Assembly (NCBI GenBank): GCA_016758965.1 | Contig: JAEPRB010000071.1 | Coordinates: 101,541 to 165,540, forward strand | Source of the DNA: Circinella minor | Lineage: Eukaryota; Mucoromycota; Mucoromycetes; Mucorales; Lichtheimiaceae | Direction: 5' to 3' | DNA: 64,000 nt | In this document: one piece after another, positions 1 through 11,749 of the stretch | Position numbering within the stretch: the first letter of the stretch is position 1 | How the letters are laid out: each line of letters opens with the position of its first letter | Notes under the pieces: model-generated | Told to the model about the DNA's origin: nothing | The model's database searches: none | What the model saw: the letters and a program-made list of their open reading frames with translations, nothing else | Position numbers and translations under genes: made by a program

Positions 1-156
1 CTGTCTAAATATCAAAATAAAAAATGTACACTTATATTACTTCTAAAACGTCTGTATATGAAAAAGTGCACTTGTTTTATATTGTTCCTGAAACATTCGA
101 ATCTTAACTTATCATTTATTACCCATACGTAAAATTACTTCTTTTGTCCTCACAAG

Positions 157-220
157 AAAGTCTGTAACAGAGCCTGATCAGGTAGAGGCAGCTATTGAGT
201 TGGACAACGAAAAAAATTAA
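157..220 (+). CDS. Possible last exon of a gene extending off the left edge
   Basis: After a pyrimidine-rich acceptor (CTTCTTTTGTCCTCACAAG ending at 156) an open frame reads KSVTEPDQVEAAIELDNEKN and stops with TAA at 218-220. The composition is unlike the A/T-rich noise around it, and short acidic tails of this kind are common at the C-termini of fungal membrane transporters. In the upstream 1-120 stretch one frame contains a VPET string as in sugar-porter C-termini, but that frame stops soon after and I could not join the two pieces. The identity of the gene is unknown and the coding status itself is uncertain. Confidence 0.3.
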
Positions 221-1458
221 TGTTTATTCCATCCAAGATATGAAATATGGAATAACCTAGTGTTAAAGCTTTTCATTTAATAAAGTTGAATGTAATTTTT
301 TTTTTGATGGCTTCGTTGTCGATTATATAACTACATGAAAATATATGTACCTCCACAGAAATTTGAGCCAGTTGCTACAAGTGTCACAAAAATTTATACG
401 TAAAATACAAAATATTAGAAACGAATGTATTATTATAATCAGCATCAAGTGTTTAAAAACGAATGACTTACGTAATATAAGTCAAAATTGTGAAATTCAA
501 AGATAAATCATAAAGATTAATTTAGTCTTACAGAACCCTGTTATAATCAACAGAACTTTAAAACGAAGAACAAGGTCACCATGTAAATTGGCAATATTTT
601 ATCCGTAATATTTCATTGAATATAAAAGCTACTATAAAATATAAAGTATGATGTGTGGTTTTATGTTTGATATAAAAATGACTGATAGTGTTTTTAGACT
701 ATTATGGATTGAGATATGGTTTATGTTTTTTTTTATACGCAGTACTAGTAAAGCATATACGTAGCACTGGTTTTCATTATATTTTCACTAATAAATTGAA
801 TTAGTTATTATTAAAATGATTATTATTTGACCTCAATAAATATTACGTTTTGAAAAAAAAAAAGCTTTGGCATATTGTATAGAAAGCTATATCAAGTGTA
901 TGATTAAGCTGTGACATTCAATTGTAGTACATAACAAACTTTTTCTAATTTATATCTACTTGATAAACATTGCAGTGTCATAAGTAAATCTGAAAGTATA
1001 TTGTATTTATCATTCTTTTTTTTTTTGTCTTATTGTATCCACGTCATTATCGACTACTCTTTGGAAGAAAAAAATACCTTAAATTGTTTTTTTAAAAATC
1101 AAGCTACCAATTTCGAAAAAAATAAAAAGTAAGACCAAATAAGACATCATTTGAGATACTACTTACCTGATCAGCAATGTGGATTGGTATATGTGCAATC
1201 AAAAGTAAACTGACTAGCATAAGTAGTTGACAAATCAAAATAAATGATACATTTTCTTCTTGGTGATATATTTTGTCGCTAAAACCTTGAAGTATCTTAA
1301 CAGCTAAATAATTTCTCGATTATTATGCTGGAAATAAATAACGTCAATCACATCGGCGGAACATGAAACGTTATCATGTGAGTAACGCATAAACAGTAGT
1401 CCACTTTTGTGCCAACCCAACTTTTCTTTACCAAAGTTATTCAAAAAAAAATATTAAA
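221..1458. other. Intergenic, AT-rich
   Basis: No convincing open frame on either strand. It holds A/T homopolymer runs and several TACGTA palindromes (for example near 399, 470 and 757). The last 100 bases are the likely promoter and 5' leader of the downstream 2H phosphoesterase gene. Confidence 0.6.
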
Positions 1459-3487
1459 ATGAGTGAAAATTACGATTTTAATCCATATTCATTTTACAAT
1501 CCTCCTTCTCAACAGCAACAACAACAAAATGAACAACAACAAATATCATTTTCACAATCGCTTCCTTCATTTTCTCCACATTTCAATTTCTCTTTTCCTC
1601 CACCTTTTCCTCTTCCAACTACTCCCATACAACAAACATTACATGAAGAACAACGGTATTCAAAACAACAACGTGTATGCTCTTCTGATAATTATACAGC
1701 TGATTATAATGTTTGTCAGCAACCATTACAACTTCATAGTGAGCAGGAACGATTACAAAAGTTACGTTTAGCAGAATATTTCGGTGCTTCTGAAGATATA
1801 GAACAATCCGATCAACAATTGATGTATAATGGTACTCCAATTAACAAGAGAAAAAAACAACATAACGAGCATGACACTTTCGAATCACAACCGCATTATA
1901 AAATTGACAAGCCTTTTACGACAGTTAATGAAGTCGATAATAATGTTATTATCGATAGCGATTTATCATCAGTTTCCAGTTATGTCACTGCTCCTGAAGA
2001 GCCGATAATGGATGATGATAATGATTTGAAACACAAAAGATACTATAAAGAGTTGATTAAAAAATATGGTCGTTCACCAGGGAAAGCTTATGTGAATAAA
2101 CCAAGTGTAGAGTCTTATATCGATCTTCCATGTCAGTCAGGGCAACTTTTTAATGATCAAGGTAAATATGAAAAATAAAAACTGAACATTTGTGTTTAAA
2201 AATGAAAAGAGAAAGGGATAGAAGAAATAGCGAAAAAAAAAGGAAAGAATTGTTGTACGATAATGCTTGATGTATTAATATAATTAATGAACTTTATCAT
2301 AAGTCAACCGAGAAGCTGTCGTTGCCATAGTAGAGCATTTTTCATTAGCACAAACTCTTATAATTAGAGATAGAAATAATTATATAATGCGAACCCAAGG
2401 CTCAGTTGAGCAAGAAGAATTATCAAAACTAATGATGCATGCGATTGTAAGTATGGGTGTCGGATTATACGTAAGAAATATATTTATATATATATACAAA
2501 TACATAAGCTAATAAAAACTTCATGATTTATTTATTACTAGCTATGTGATAATGTTTATGGAACTCGTTTTTATGTGACGTTAAAATTGAAGGGTAAACG
2601 TTTTCGAGGACGTGCAAAGGAGCTTTATGAGACAATGGCGAAAATTGTACCAAGTCCAGATCGTTTAGTTAGAACGCATGATCTTCATGTAACAGTGGCA
2701 CGCTTTCCTATAACTAATGATGTAGATCTAAAGAAATTGCTGAAAATTGTCACGGACACTGGAAATGGATTAAGACAAGCAGTTACACACGATCCTCTTA
2801 TTGGATATCTTAATACCGCAACCGTTGATGAAGGCTGTAATATTTTCTTGTTATTTTTTGATATTTATAGGAATTAAGAGCGAGAGGTACATAATTGGGT
2901 AACAAACACTAATCAGAATTTGAAAATTTAATTATAGTTATTGGTGCTAATACGAGGAACAACCTCAACAATAATATTGGCATAATTCGAGGTAAGTATT
3001 AACTTTATCTTTCTTTTATCTTTTGATTTTTTTCGTGCTATTACATAACATACGTATACGCACCTTTTATTTTCATTTTAGAAAAAATTCGTAGAGATTT
3101 AAAAGATAATGGATTCCATGATGAAGGATATCCCGGCCAAAAAGTAAGTATATTAACTTTTTATTCTTTAATTGTAAACAGCTTTATTAATATTTCTTGT
3201 TGGCATAGTAATGAAAACAAAATAAAATAATAGTCTCTAACTAACTGATAATTTCATATACTATTATCTATTAGATGCATATGACACTGTACAACGACCA
3301 GCTTTGTAATTTACCGTATACGACATCCCATTTTTTAAAAATCTTAGAAGAAAAGGGAATGTCAATTAATTTTGGACCTTTATTTGTGTCCAAAATCGAA
3401 GTAGCACATAAGGTAATCGGATTATTTTATGAGCGTAAATTCAGATATGTGTACACGTACGATATTCAACACCCATTCGAAGAATAA
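1459..3487 (+). CDS. 2H phosphoesterase (LigT/AKAP7-like) superfamily protein
   Basis: Six exons join in frame to 497 aa: 1459-2161, 2304-2470, 2542-2836, 2938-2991, 3082-3143, 3275-3487. Seen: the first ~230 residues are low-complexity (Gln-, Ser-, Pro- and Asn-rich) and probably disordered. The C-terminal half carries two H-x-T signatures, LHVTVARF (exon 3) and MHMTLYND (start of exon 6). Paired HxT motifs are the defining active-site histidines of the 2H phosphoesterase fold, whose members hydrolyse 2',3'-cyclic phosphates or 2'-5' linkages in RNA and nucleotides. Inference: an RNA- or nucleotide-directed phosphodiesterase. The subfamily (AKAP7/ASCC1-like, LigT-like or Usb1-like) cannot be settled by eye, and I see no KH domain as in ASCC1. 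The donor at 2837 (GTAATA) is the least certain junction. The exon 2 to 3 region is well conserved in character (a VYGTRFYVTLKL strand), which supports the model. Confidence 0.75.
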
Positions 3488-5308
3488 AAATCATTAATAA
3501 AAGCATAATGAGAGAAAGAGAAACGAATACAATTTTAATGTAACGCGTGGATGGATACCTATATAATACTTATATAAAATAGTGCATTTAAAAATATTAT
3601 TATATTATGTGTTCATCCATAACTGTTTATATCTACGTATCCAAGTATCGAGCTGGTAAGATATAGAAATGGTCTAATCGTGTACAGTAGTAATACGTAA
3701 AAAAGGATACTGTATACATCTTTTCGATATTAGAAACATGTATATTTTGTGATTCTTGTACTGATCAATCATTTTCGATAAAATTGATTAAAAATAAAGA
3801 TACTTTTTTTTTTCATTAATAACAAAACCATCCGTGCACAACTTCATGAATCAAAAACCAAAATAAAAATAATAATGATAATAATCTTTTCATTTTTCAC
3901 AAACTTTCTACGTACCACTACTTTTAGCGAAATGTATATACATATTATCATTATTATAAAATGTAAGGTGCAGCATACTTACTGACTCAAACCGTAAAAT
4001 ATAAAATATGATGCTTTATCAAATAGCGCTAGTATTTTAACAAAGGGACAAGCAGTATGTAAAGTACAAAAGTGTATTATTTACGTATGGATACATAAGT
4101 TTCCTGCTTTTACGTACAGTTCCATTTTTTTTAACTATGGAAAGTCTCAATAAAAAAACACAATGGATACAACAACGATAAAACTCAAAAAATAGTAGTT
4201 TTCAAAGATTGCTTGTATGTGGGTACTATCACCCATACCAAAAAAAATTTCAAGTGAAAATATAATCTTACCCACCACTAATCGTACTATGTAAAGGAAT
4301 AGAAGCAAGCGAGGTCGTCGCAGAAAATACAGAGATATAGCAAAAATATCAAACAGTACTGTGAGAACCAAGCAACACAGGGGGTAGAGAAATCATTCCA
4401 TCGTTCTTATTACCACACAGATACGTACACTCTCTCCCATTTCTTTGCATCTGTTTTTTTTTTTACAAACGACTTGCTTATTTGAGTATCAGATGAGATG
4501 GTAAAAAAGAAAAGTCCATTATAATACAGATTGTGTAAGAATATATAGGATGTAATTGTACTACACTTTTATATATATATATCCATGATATTCATTATAC
4601 GTACGTACTGTAGTTACAAACAGTTATATTTTGAATAACTAATATAGTGTTACGTCCCGTCTGCGAATAAAAGACTCAGGTAAAATCGATCATGGTTGCG
4701 AGTAAATATAAATCTTATTGGATAGAGGTAAAAATTATTATTGCTTGGTATTTATTTACGTAGACAAAGAAAAATAGTTATGATACGTAGTGATAATAAT
4801 GATAATAAAGAGATGATAATGATAAATAAAATAAAATAAAATTGAGAGGAGAGAAGAGGATGTAACAATAGAAATGATGATTATGAAAGAAAAAAATAGA
4901 TAAAAAATGATACCATACGTACATATTACATACTGGCAGGTACTGTATATATACAAGAGTTAAGAAAAAGTAGCAGCCGTTGCCTTGATCTTTTCTTACT
5001 TTTTTCTCTTCAGTTATTATTTTTTTTATGCACATCCACACGTAACCAGAACTCAGAAGCAAGCGTGTATATTTTTTTCCTACTAATAAAAAAATGTATG
5101 TATCGTTTTTATTATCTTTTGAAGAAAAAGGGTGTTATGGGGAAACGAGTCAGATATTAGAGAGACTATTAGCATTTATCACTTATATTTCGATCCAATA
5201 TTTTGTATACTGCGAAATATAAATGTGCTATAATAGTGCTTAGCGATTATTTTAACCATCGGCAGTGTCCGTAAGTATCGAAAGATTATATATTATTGCT
5301 CTAATAGT
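3488..5308. other. Intergenic, AT-rich
   Basis: Only short random frames on both strands. TACGTA palindromes are frequent (for example near 3636, 3693, 3911, 4082, 4112, 4598, 4783 and 4914). No structural RNA was recognised. Confidence 0.6.
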
Positions 5309-6114
5309 GTACCGTCACCGCTCGCTATAACGATATTCGATATAACGATATTTCGATATAACGATAGGGTTTTGGGGTCCAAGACAGATTAAGCAGGGAA
5401 ATATCGTTAATTTTATACAACGATATCCGATAGGGTTTTGGCAAAAATATCGTTATATCGAGCAGACAAATAATATCTTTATTTTTAAAAAAGGAAATAA
5501 TACTAGTTTGTTAGGCATTTTTTTATGTTCTTACTTTAGTTTTAAACATTTTTGTCAAGTGTTAATATTTTGAACATCAAATTTATCTTTAGACACCGTC
5601 TTTTCCAAAAAAAAAAAGAAAGCAAGTGATATTCTGCTTATGCTTCTTTCTTATAAAAATTAGTTTTATTTTTTCCCCAATTATGCTTGTCCAACTTTTT
5701 CTTTGTCAATTGGCACGGATTTGTAAACAATAATACCTAGACGGTTTTTGATGCTTATCATAATATGATGCTCGCATTTTTTTTCTTATAGGGGATCAGC
5801 ATTAATTATATGTGATCATGTGGTTGCAATTCAATTAGAAGTAATAAGACAAAGAATATTTAACAAAGAAAACTGTAGAAAAAAAAAAAGAACTGCTTTA
5901 TTTCTATAGCTTATTTATCGTATAAATGATATAATGTGCTAGAATTTTCTTCTTTTTGCAAGTCATATTAGATACATGTGAGGTCAAGTACATATGGAGA
6001 GGATTTTACCCGAGCATTATAACTCAGATCAAGAATTCGTTATAACGATTATTCGATATAACGATGCCCTTTTGGTCTCACGGGGGGTATCGTTATAGCG
6101 AGCGGTGACGGTAC
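5309..6114. mobile_element. Non-autonomous TIR element (MITE), pogo/Tc1-mariner-like
   Basis: Bases 5309-5335 are the exact reverse complement of 6088-6114 (27 positions). The outermost GTAC is self-complementary, so the probable element is 5312-6111 (800 bp) flanked by TA dinucleotides at 5310-5311 and 6112-6113, as expected for a TA target-site duplication. Inside both ends the motif CGATATAACGA and variants recur (5327-5365, 5400-5462 and 6037-6066), a sub-terminal repeat style known from pogo/Tigger-like elements. There is no transposase frame, so it would need a transposase supplied elsewhere. It lies between the 2H phosphoesterase gene and atp12, ending about 390 bp before the atp12 start. 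Family assignment is inference from TIR style and TA flanks. Confidence 0.75.
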
Positions 6115-6498
6115 GTACTAGCAATTGGGTAATTTTGTACATACGTAAAAGAAAAATTTTGGACACCAGTTTTTTTTTGTTGATCATCTGAAAACTTTTT
6201 ACCGTCTTATATGATACTTTCAAACTAAATAAAAAGTCCCCATATATTCGAATGTTCTAATTATATTATTACTCAAGAGAAAAGAAGTTGTCATTATTAT
6301 CGACCAATTTTTAGTAATAGAACTTATTCTAAAGTAAATATATATATAAAGAGGGGGTTGGTTTTTTTTTTGACGTTTTTCTTGCAAGCTGTGTGCCACT
6401 TGCCTATTTTGGACACGGGGTCACAAACAACAACGCAGCAAGGTTCCTTGCTATTGTTTTTTTTTTTTGGTGTGTATATAACTCTATATTATATCAAC
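6115..6498. promoter_or_regulatory. atp12 upstream region
   Basis: A TATATATAAA stretch at 6341-6350 lies about 150 bp before the atp12 start codon and is the best TATA-like candidate. T-runs and a TTGGTGTGTATATAAC stretch follow. An open frame entering from 6358 is simply the 5' leader in frame with the gene; the first residues typical of a mitochondrial presequence begin at 6499. Confidence 0.4.
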
Positions 6499-7768
6499 AT
6501 GTTACGATCAGCAGCAACTCGATTTGTTCGTCCTCAATTCAATAAATCACGATTATTTTCGACTAGTCCATTATTACGCGATACAGACGATGCTAAAGCC
6601 GAAGCTATTGCTCAACGTATATAACACCAATTTAATTACTTTATTATAAAAAAAAAAGATCGATTCTGTTTTATTATAATTTTGACATATATTGACTCAC
6701 TTTTGGTATTGAATAGGTGCTGAGCGAACAATGAAAAGATTTTGGAAACATGCTTGGGTTAAAGAAGACCAAGGTATGTCAATCTAATAGATGGTGTTTT
6801 AATTTTTTTAAGGAACCAGGGAAGAGTATATATTACAGAGAAGTATTAGTACTAAACAAAACAAAAATCCTTAAAAAATTCTTTTATATAGATGGTTGCA
6901 CCGTTATGCTTGATAAACGTAATTTACGTACACCTAATGGTCGTCATGTTGTCAAATTCCCTCCTAAGCAGCGTGCTTTAGCTTATTTGACAGCAGCTGA
7001 ATGGGAAGCTCAAACTGAATCCTTGAAATCACACTCATTGCCTTTGGTAAACTTACTATACGCGTTTTTCGCTTATTTTGTTGTTATTGTTTTGATGCTG
7101 CTTATATATATATGGATATTAACGAAGATATTATACATATAATAGACTTCTATTATTGCACGTGGATTGGATGTATTGGACCCTGCTTATGCTGAAGACC
7201 CTAAAGTTCGTGAAGAAGTGATTGCTAAATTAATGACTTATTTCGATACTGATGCTACTTGTTATCATGAAGATTATCCAGAAATTTTAACAACTCTTCA
7301 AGATGCTCATTGGAAACCTTTAATCGCATGGGTTAGCGAAACATACAATGTAAAGATTAACACAACCACGGGTATTTTTGCAGTTAAACAACCTGTTGAA
7401 ACACGTGATAAGATTCGTGCTATAGTAGAACAAATGGATGCATTGGAATTGGCAGCATTAGAAAAGGCTGTTATGAGTTCCAAGAGTTTTTTGATTGGTT
7501 TTGCGGTTGTAAAAGGTGGATTGACTGTAGAACAGGGTGCGCAGGCCGCACATGTTGAAATGAATGCTCAAATTGATCGTTGGGGTGAAGTGGAAGATAG
7601 TGAGTTTTCATTTGATTTTGATTATGTTAAAGTGAAAGAGTATTTTATGATTAATGAATATGAGTTAACAAATAATAACAATATTAAACAGGTCACGATG
7701 TTGAAAGAGAATTTATTAGACAAACATTAGGTTCAGTAGCTGCTGTTGTTATGGATAAACGTGTGTAA
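6499..7768 (+). CDS. atp12: ATP12-type F1-ATPase assembly chaperone, mitochondrial
   Basis: Five exons (6499-6616, 6717-6773, 6892-7046, 7146-7599, 7692-7768) give 286 aa, close to the ~325 aa of yeast Atp12. The protein starts with a basic, acid-free stretch (MLRSAATRFVRPQFNKSRLF) typical of a matrix-targeting sequence. It is followed by the ATP12 core: TMKRFWKHAWV, a DKRNLRTPNG segment, AEWEAQ, the TCYHEDYPE region and the long helical C-terminus with QIDRWGEVEDSHDVERE. Atp12 binds the F1 alpha subunit in the matrix and is needed to build the F1 sector of ATP synthase. The start at 6499 is chosen because it begins the presequence. Its 3' end faces the CBS gene with only about 55 bp between stop codons. 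Confidence 0.92.
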
Positions 7769-7823
7769 AAAAAAAAAGGGAAGATTGAATTGTTGGAATA
7801 GGGATAGGGAAATAATAAAATTA

Positions 7824-9242
7824 TTATGTATCTTTTTTTGAACATAAAAGACCAATAACATCTGACATGGATATCACACCAATGACTTTGCCTGATTCTT
7901 CACTTTGTTTAATCCATACACGATGTGTATCCAATTTTAAAAAATTTTCAATGACATTTTGAAGGGTAGTATTAGGTGTAGCAACAGGAAGTGCAAGTGT
8001 TGAAGGACGGTGCTATAATATTAGTATTTTATTAGTAATTTTTATATATGTGTGATGAGAGTTTACTTGTTTGTTGTTTTTTATTGATACAAACACACAC
8101 AATTCAAACAATTTCCTCCCTCCCCCCATCTTCCCTAGTTCTTTTGTACTACAAACAAACCAGAAACCTTCCCAGTTTTCTCTAAAAAAAAGGAAAACTT
8201 ACTTGAATATACTCGACGCAAGGTAATGTAAGTAATTCAAAAGTATCTAAATTAGCACTTGGTAAATCTTCAAGACATAAATCACCAACAAGGTTACCAT
8301 CACTAAAAATGAGAACAGGTTTTGTTTTCTTTTTAGTATTATGATAATGATAGTCATCCATCTTTACCTTCTCTCCACTTCCCTTCCTCCCCACTCCCCA
8401 AAAAATATAAATATTAGAATACTTTACTCATCTACAATCGGAACACCGCTCACATTTTTTTCAGCCAACAGTTTGTATCCACTTAAAGCAGATTGGTTAG
8501 CTTTAACACTCACTAATGGAGGCTTTTTATCAAATCCCAAATGACCAACACTTGTATTTACATCAATGATATTAGCAATGGACCCTGGATAATGGTATAT
8601 GTGTCGGATAATATCGGTTTGGGATAAAAGCCATGGACTGCCTTTCGGGTTACCATAATTGACAACCAAGGATCGATGAACACCCGAAGCAAACGCACGA
8701 AGAGTCTAAAATAAACATTACATTACATATATATAATACACTATTATTATTATTATTTAATCTGATTAAACGCTCCCCCAGCCTCATTTTTCACATCATT
8801 CCCCCCCCCCTCTCCTCTCTTCCTAGCTACTTCTAAAACAAAACAAAACGGAATAACTTACATCAAATAAAGTATCTTGACTATCTGTTTTATGCATCCA
8901 ATAACTTTCACGATCCGTATCCAATCCAAGAACATTTTCAATTGAATCATCCAATTTTTGAGTTGTTTTATTCAATTGATTATCATTATCATCTCCACCC
9001 ACAAGATATAATAAAATATCAAACAAATTAATAATACTCACGACTTGAGTACTATCATGAGAACAAATAGGAAGGGAAGTGATCTTATTATTTTGTAAAA
9101 GTTGTAAAGCAGTTCGAATCGATGTCACTGGACTAATAGCAATCAAAGATGGTTTTGAATGAGCCAAAACTAAGTCATCCGGTTTTAATTCTGTAATATC
9201 GACATTATTGGGTGAAGAAGTGGTGGGAATACAAGTAGTCAT
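7824..9242 (-). CDS. Four-CBS-domain protein (two Bateman modules)
   Basis: Exons in gene order 9242-8862, 8705-8428, 8302-8203 and 8012-7824 give 315 aa. Four CBS repeats can be read. The first is around LVLAHSKPSLIAISPVTSI, with TALQLLQNNKITSLPICS. The second spans the exon 1/2 junction and ends in LLSQTDIIRHIYH. The third contains YKLLAEKNVSGVPIVD and GNLVGDLCLEDL. The fourth contains HRPSTLALPVATPNTTLQNV and GVISMSDVIGLL. Two CBS pairs without other domains match the layout of AMPK-gamma/Snf4 and the fungal Sds23/Sds24 family, which bind adenine nucleotides. Which of these it is cannot be decided here; Sds23-like is my preference because there is no obvious Snf4 N-terminus. The ATG at 9242 is chosen because the in-frame extension upstream is low-complexity leader. 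The intron before exon 4 overlaps a C-rich, T-rich tract. Confidence 0.85.
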
Positions 9243-9541
9243 ATTAATAAATTCTGATATGTATCTTTGTTTTTTGTTTTTTTGGTAAAAATAAAAAAGT
9301 TGGATTAAGTCAAAAAAAAAAAGGGATATAAGTGAAAAAAAGAGAAAAAAAAAGAAAAAAAAACATGCGAGAAATATATATATATATATATATAAACAAA
9401 TATTAATATGGACAGGTATTATAGAGTGAGAGAGAAACGTGTGAAAAGGGGGGGGGATGGTTTGACAAGTCACAAGCGCAGTTTTTTTTTTTACTTTGCA
9501 TGAATTGATTTGATGAGGAGTGGGATGATTATTTATTATTA

Positions 9542-10936
9542 TTAAATGAGTGATACTTTTGTACGAACCAACCCACCACGGAAATTCTTGAGTGGTTGTG
9601 GTTGTTGTTGTAACCTTCGGAATGCTTCATGAATATGTTCCGGCTGTAATGGAATCTGTTCCGTACTTGGTAATGAAAATAATCCTCCACTTTGACTTTC
9701 CGACATTGTTTGACTTGGTGATAAATGTTCTTGCTGTTGCTCTTTTTTACTTTTTTTATTACTATTATTATTATTAGTAGTGTTACTATTTCCATTCTCT
9801 ACTCCATGTTCATCTTCATCCTCTCGTTTTCTTTTATTTGTTAATGTCACTGATGTCCCTGTTGTTACTCCTGGTGTTGCTGTTGCTGTTGTTGTTTCTA
9901 CTACTGTTGCTATGGTAGTGGTTGTTGTGGTGATAGCAGAATTAGCAGTAATAGCAGTTGTTGTAGCAACACCCGCAGGAGTAGCAGTAGCAGTAGTAGC
10001 TGTTGCTGATTTCTTTTTATTTTCAATATCATTATTTTTATCATTACTACATTTAGCAATTTGTAATGCAGTCGATGTCAACTTGCTCACCATTTCATAT
10101 GTCAAAAAACCCAAACTATCCACAATATCATCATTCGGTCGAACATCCACAAAAGCATTCATATTAGCCCATTCACGAAATCTTTTACCCTTTCGATAAG
10201 TAAAAGAAGCTTGACGACATTCAGAATAATGAACATATTCTTCTCGTGTCATAGCCCTTGTCACTTCATCTGCGTCGCGTAACCTTTGAATCGAATCATT
10301 ATAAGCTTCCAATTCATCGTCATCTTCTTCTTCTTCACCGTCTTGATTAGAAGACTTTATAATAACATCTATAAATTGATTAACAAGTTCCCATGGTAAC
10401 TTAATAATACTTCTAGATGGTTTGCCTGTATTGGTTTCTTCAACAACATCTTCAACTTGATCACCGGAGGCATCCTTGGCGTTTTTACGAACATCTTTCC
10501 AACTTAAAAACGATCGTAAACGATTGACTTTAGCACGATCATGCCGAATTAAAAAGATCAAGTCTTCTGCGTTTAAGAATCGTGAGTTACGTCGTGCTGC
10601 TTGTGCTGCTGCTTGAATAACCTATGTATTATATATTTGTATAATTATTTATTATTATTAATATTTTCTTAATCAATATAGTCATCGTAATATATGTATA
10701 ATAAAAGAACATACAATTTCAATAACTTGAGATCGTACAATATCTTCAATGAGTTGTGTTGTTTCTTGTAATGGATCAGATACTTCTCCAACAACAAACA
10801 TCATCTGTTGAATTTCACTCTGAAAACGATATTTAGACTAAAAAAAATTATAGGTTTTTCTTTTGTTAATGAATGAATGAAAAAAGAACATAAATTATCA
10901 AAAAGTAATAATGAAGCTTACTTTTTTTGCTTCCAT
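9542..10936 (-). CDS. spt3: SPT3, SAGA complex histone-fold subunit
   Basis: Exons 10936-10922 (only 15 nt, MEAKK), 10837-10715 and 10621-9542 encode 405 aa. Spt3 is the SAGA subunit that helps deliver TBP to promoters; it carries two histone folds in one chain. Seen: the first histone fold (SKYRFQSEIQQMMFVVGEV through ARRNSRFLNAEDLIFLIRHD, SFLSWKDVRKNAKD) is diagnostic. The middle REEYVHYSECRQASFTYRKG and the DDIVDSLGFLTYEMVSKLT helix begin the second fold. A Thr/Ala/Asn low-complexity stretch of roughly 110 residues, with a basic NKRKRE patch, is inserted before the final EHIHEAFRRLQ helix. Fungal Spt3 normally has a shorter linker there. The opposite strand of this simple region is open by chance and is not a gene. 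Confidence 0.93.
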
Positions 10937-11749
10937 GGCAATCGTTATTTTTTTTAACTAGATAAGTATATTATACAAGTGTAAAGTTGTTAGACAGCAA
11001 AGCTATTGTAATTGTTTTCTTTAATTTCTATAAAGAGGAGAGTTTTTCCGCCCACCACTTTTGCGACCAATTTTTTTTTTTTTTTGCATGATATCATATA
11101 CGTAAGAACAAAGTATGTCTCGCTCAGTGACAAATTGAATGTGGAATAGGATGTGGAGAAATAACAAAAAGTTAATCCGTATAAACCATTTTTTCTTTCT
11201 TTTACAATATCATTTTGGATAGATATAAAAATAAGATCGTTTATGTATATAGTCAAACCATAGATTAATTATAATTCATGAAATATACACCTTTACTATT
11301 AGTAAGTGTATCATATATTGTAAATAACGTTCTGAAAAAATGTCATGTAGGTATATTCATTATAAAAAGTCAACTAGTAGTGATGAAAACGCTAAGCGGT
11401 TTCTTTGATGTCTCCTCCCCTCTCCTCCTCAGTCTTTCTCCCAACTGTTTTTTATACCTAGAACAAAAAAGTATTTAGGAAACTTGCTGCAACGCATTTT
11501 CCACATAGTTAATTTGTTTTTTTAGCCCCTAAAAAATTTATGAAAGAGAACCTCGGAATGGCAAACCCGCCATTATCTTCAAAAAGCATAATACTTTTCC
11601 TCCCTTTCTTTCTTCTTTCGAAACAAACATCCCCTTTTTTCTCCTTCTCCTTCTCTCTCTCTCGCTCTCTCCTTTTCTTCTTCTTGCTCTTTTTGTTTTT
11701 GTTTTTCTTTTCAGGTTGTCTCATTAGATATTTATAAAATATACAAACA
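10937..11749. promoter_or_regulatory. Divergent promoter region between spt3 and an F-box-like gene
   Basis: The two genes start head to head here, about 810 bp apart. The side next to the F-box gene holds a long pyrimidine tract (about 11625-11715, mostly CTT and CTCT units) ending in TTTTCAGG. This is either a CT-rich core promoter or the 3' end of a 5'-leader intron. No TATA box stands out. Confidence 0.4.

Noticed and set aside
4756..5062. Overlapping hydrophobic minus-strand frames (66 and 94 codons)
   Set aside because: Ile/Tyr/Phe-rich frames typical of AT-rich spacer; no start context, splice partners or family.
8823..9473. N-terminal extension of the CBS protein from 9473
   Set aside because: The extra residues are Phe/Ile/Tyr-rich translation of leader DNA; the ATG at 9242 begins the normal-looking protein.
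9780..10199. 139-codon plus-strand frame, Val/Ala-rich
   Set aside because: A shadow of the Thr/Ala repeat region of spt3 on the minus strand.
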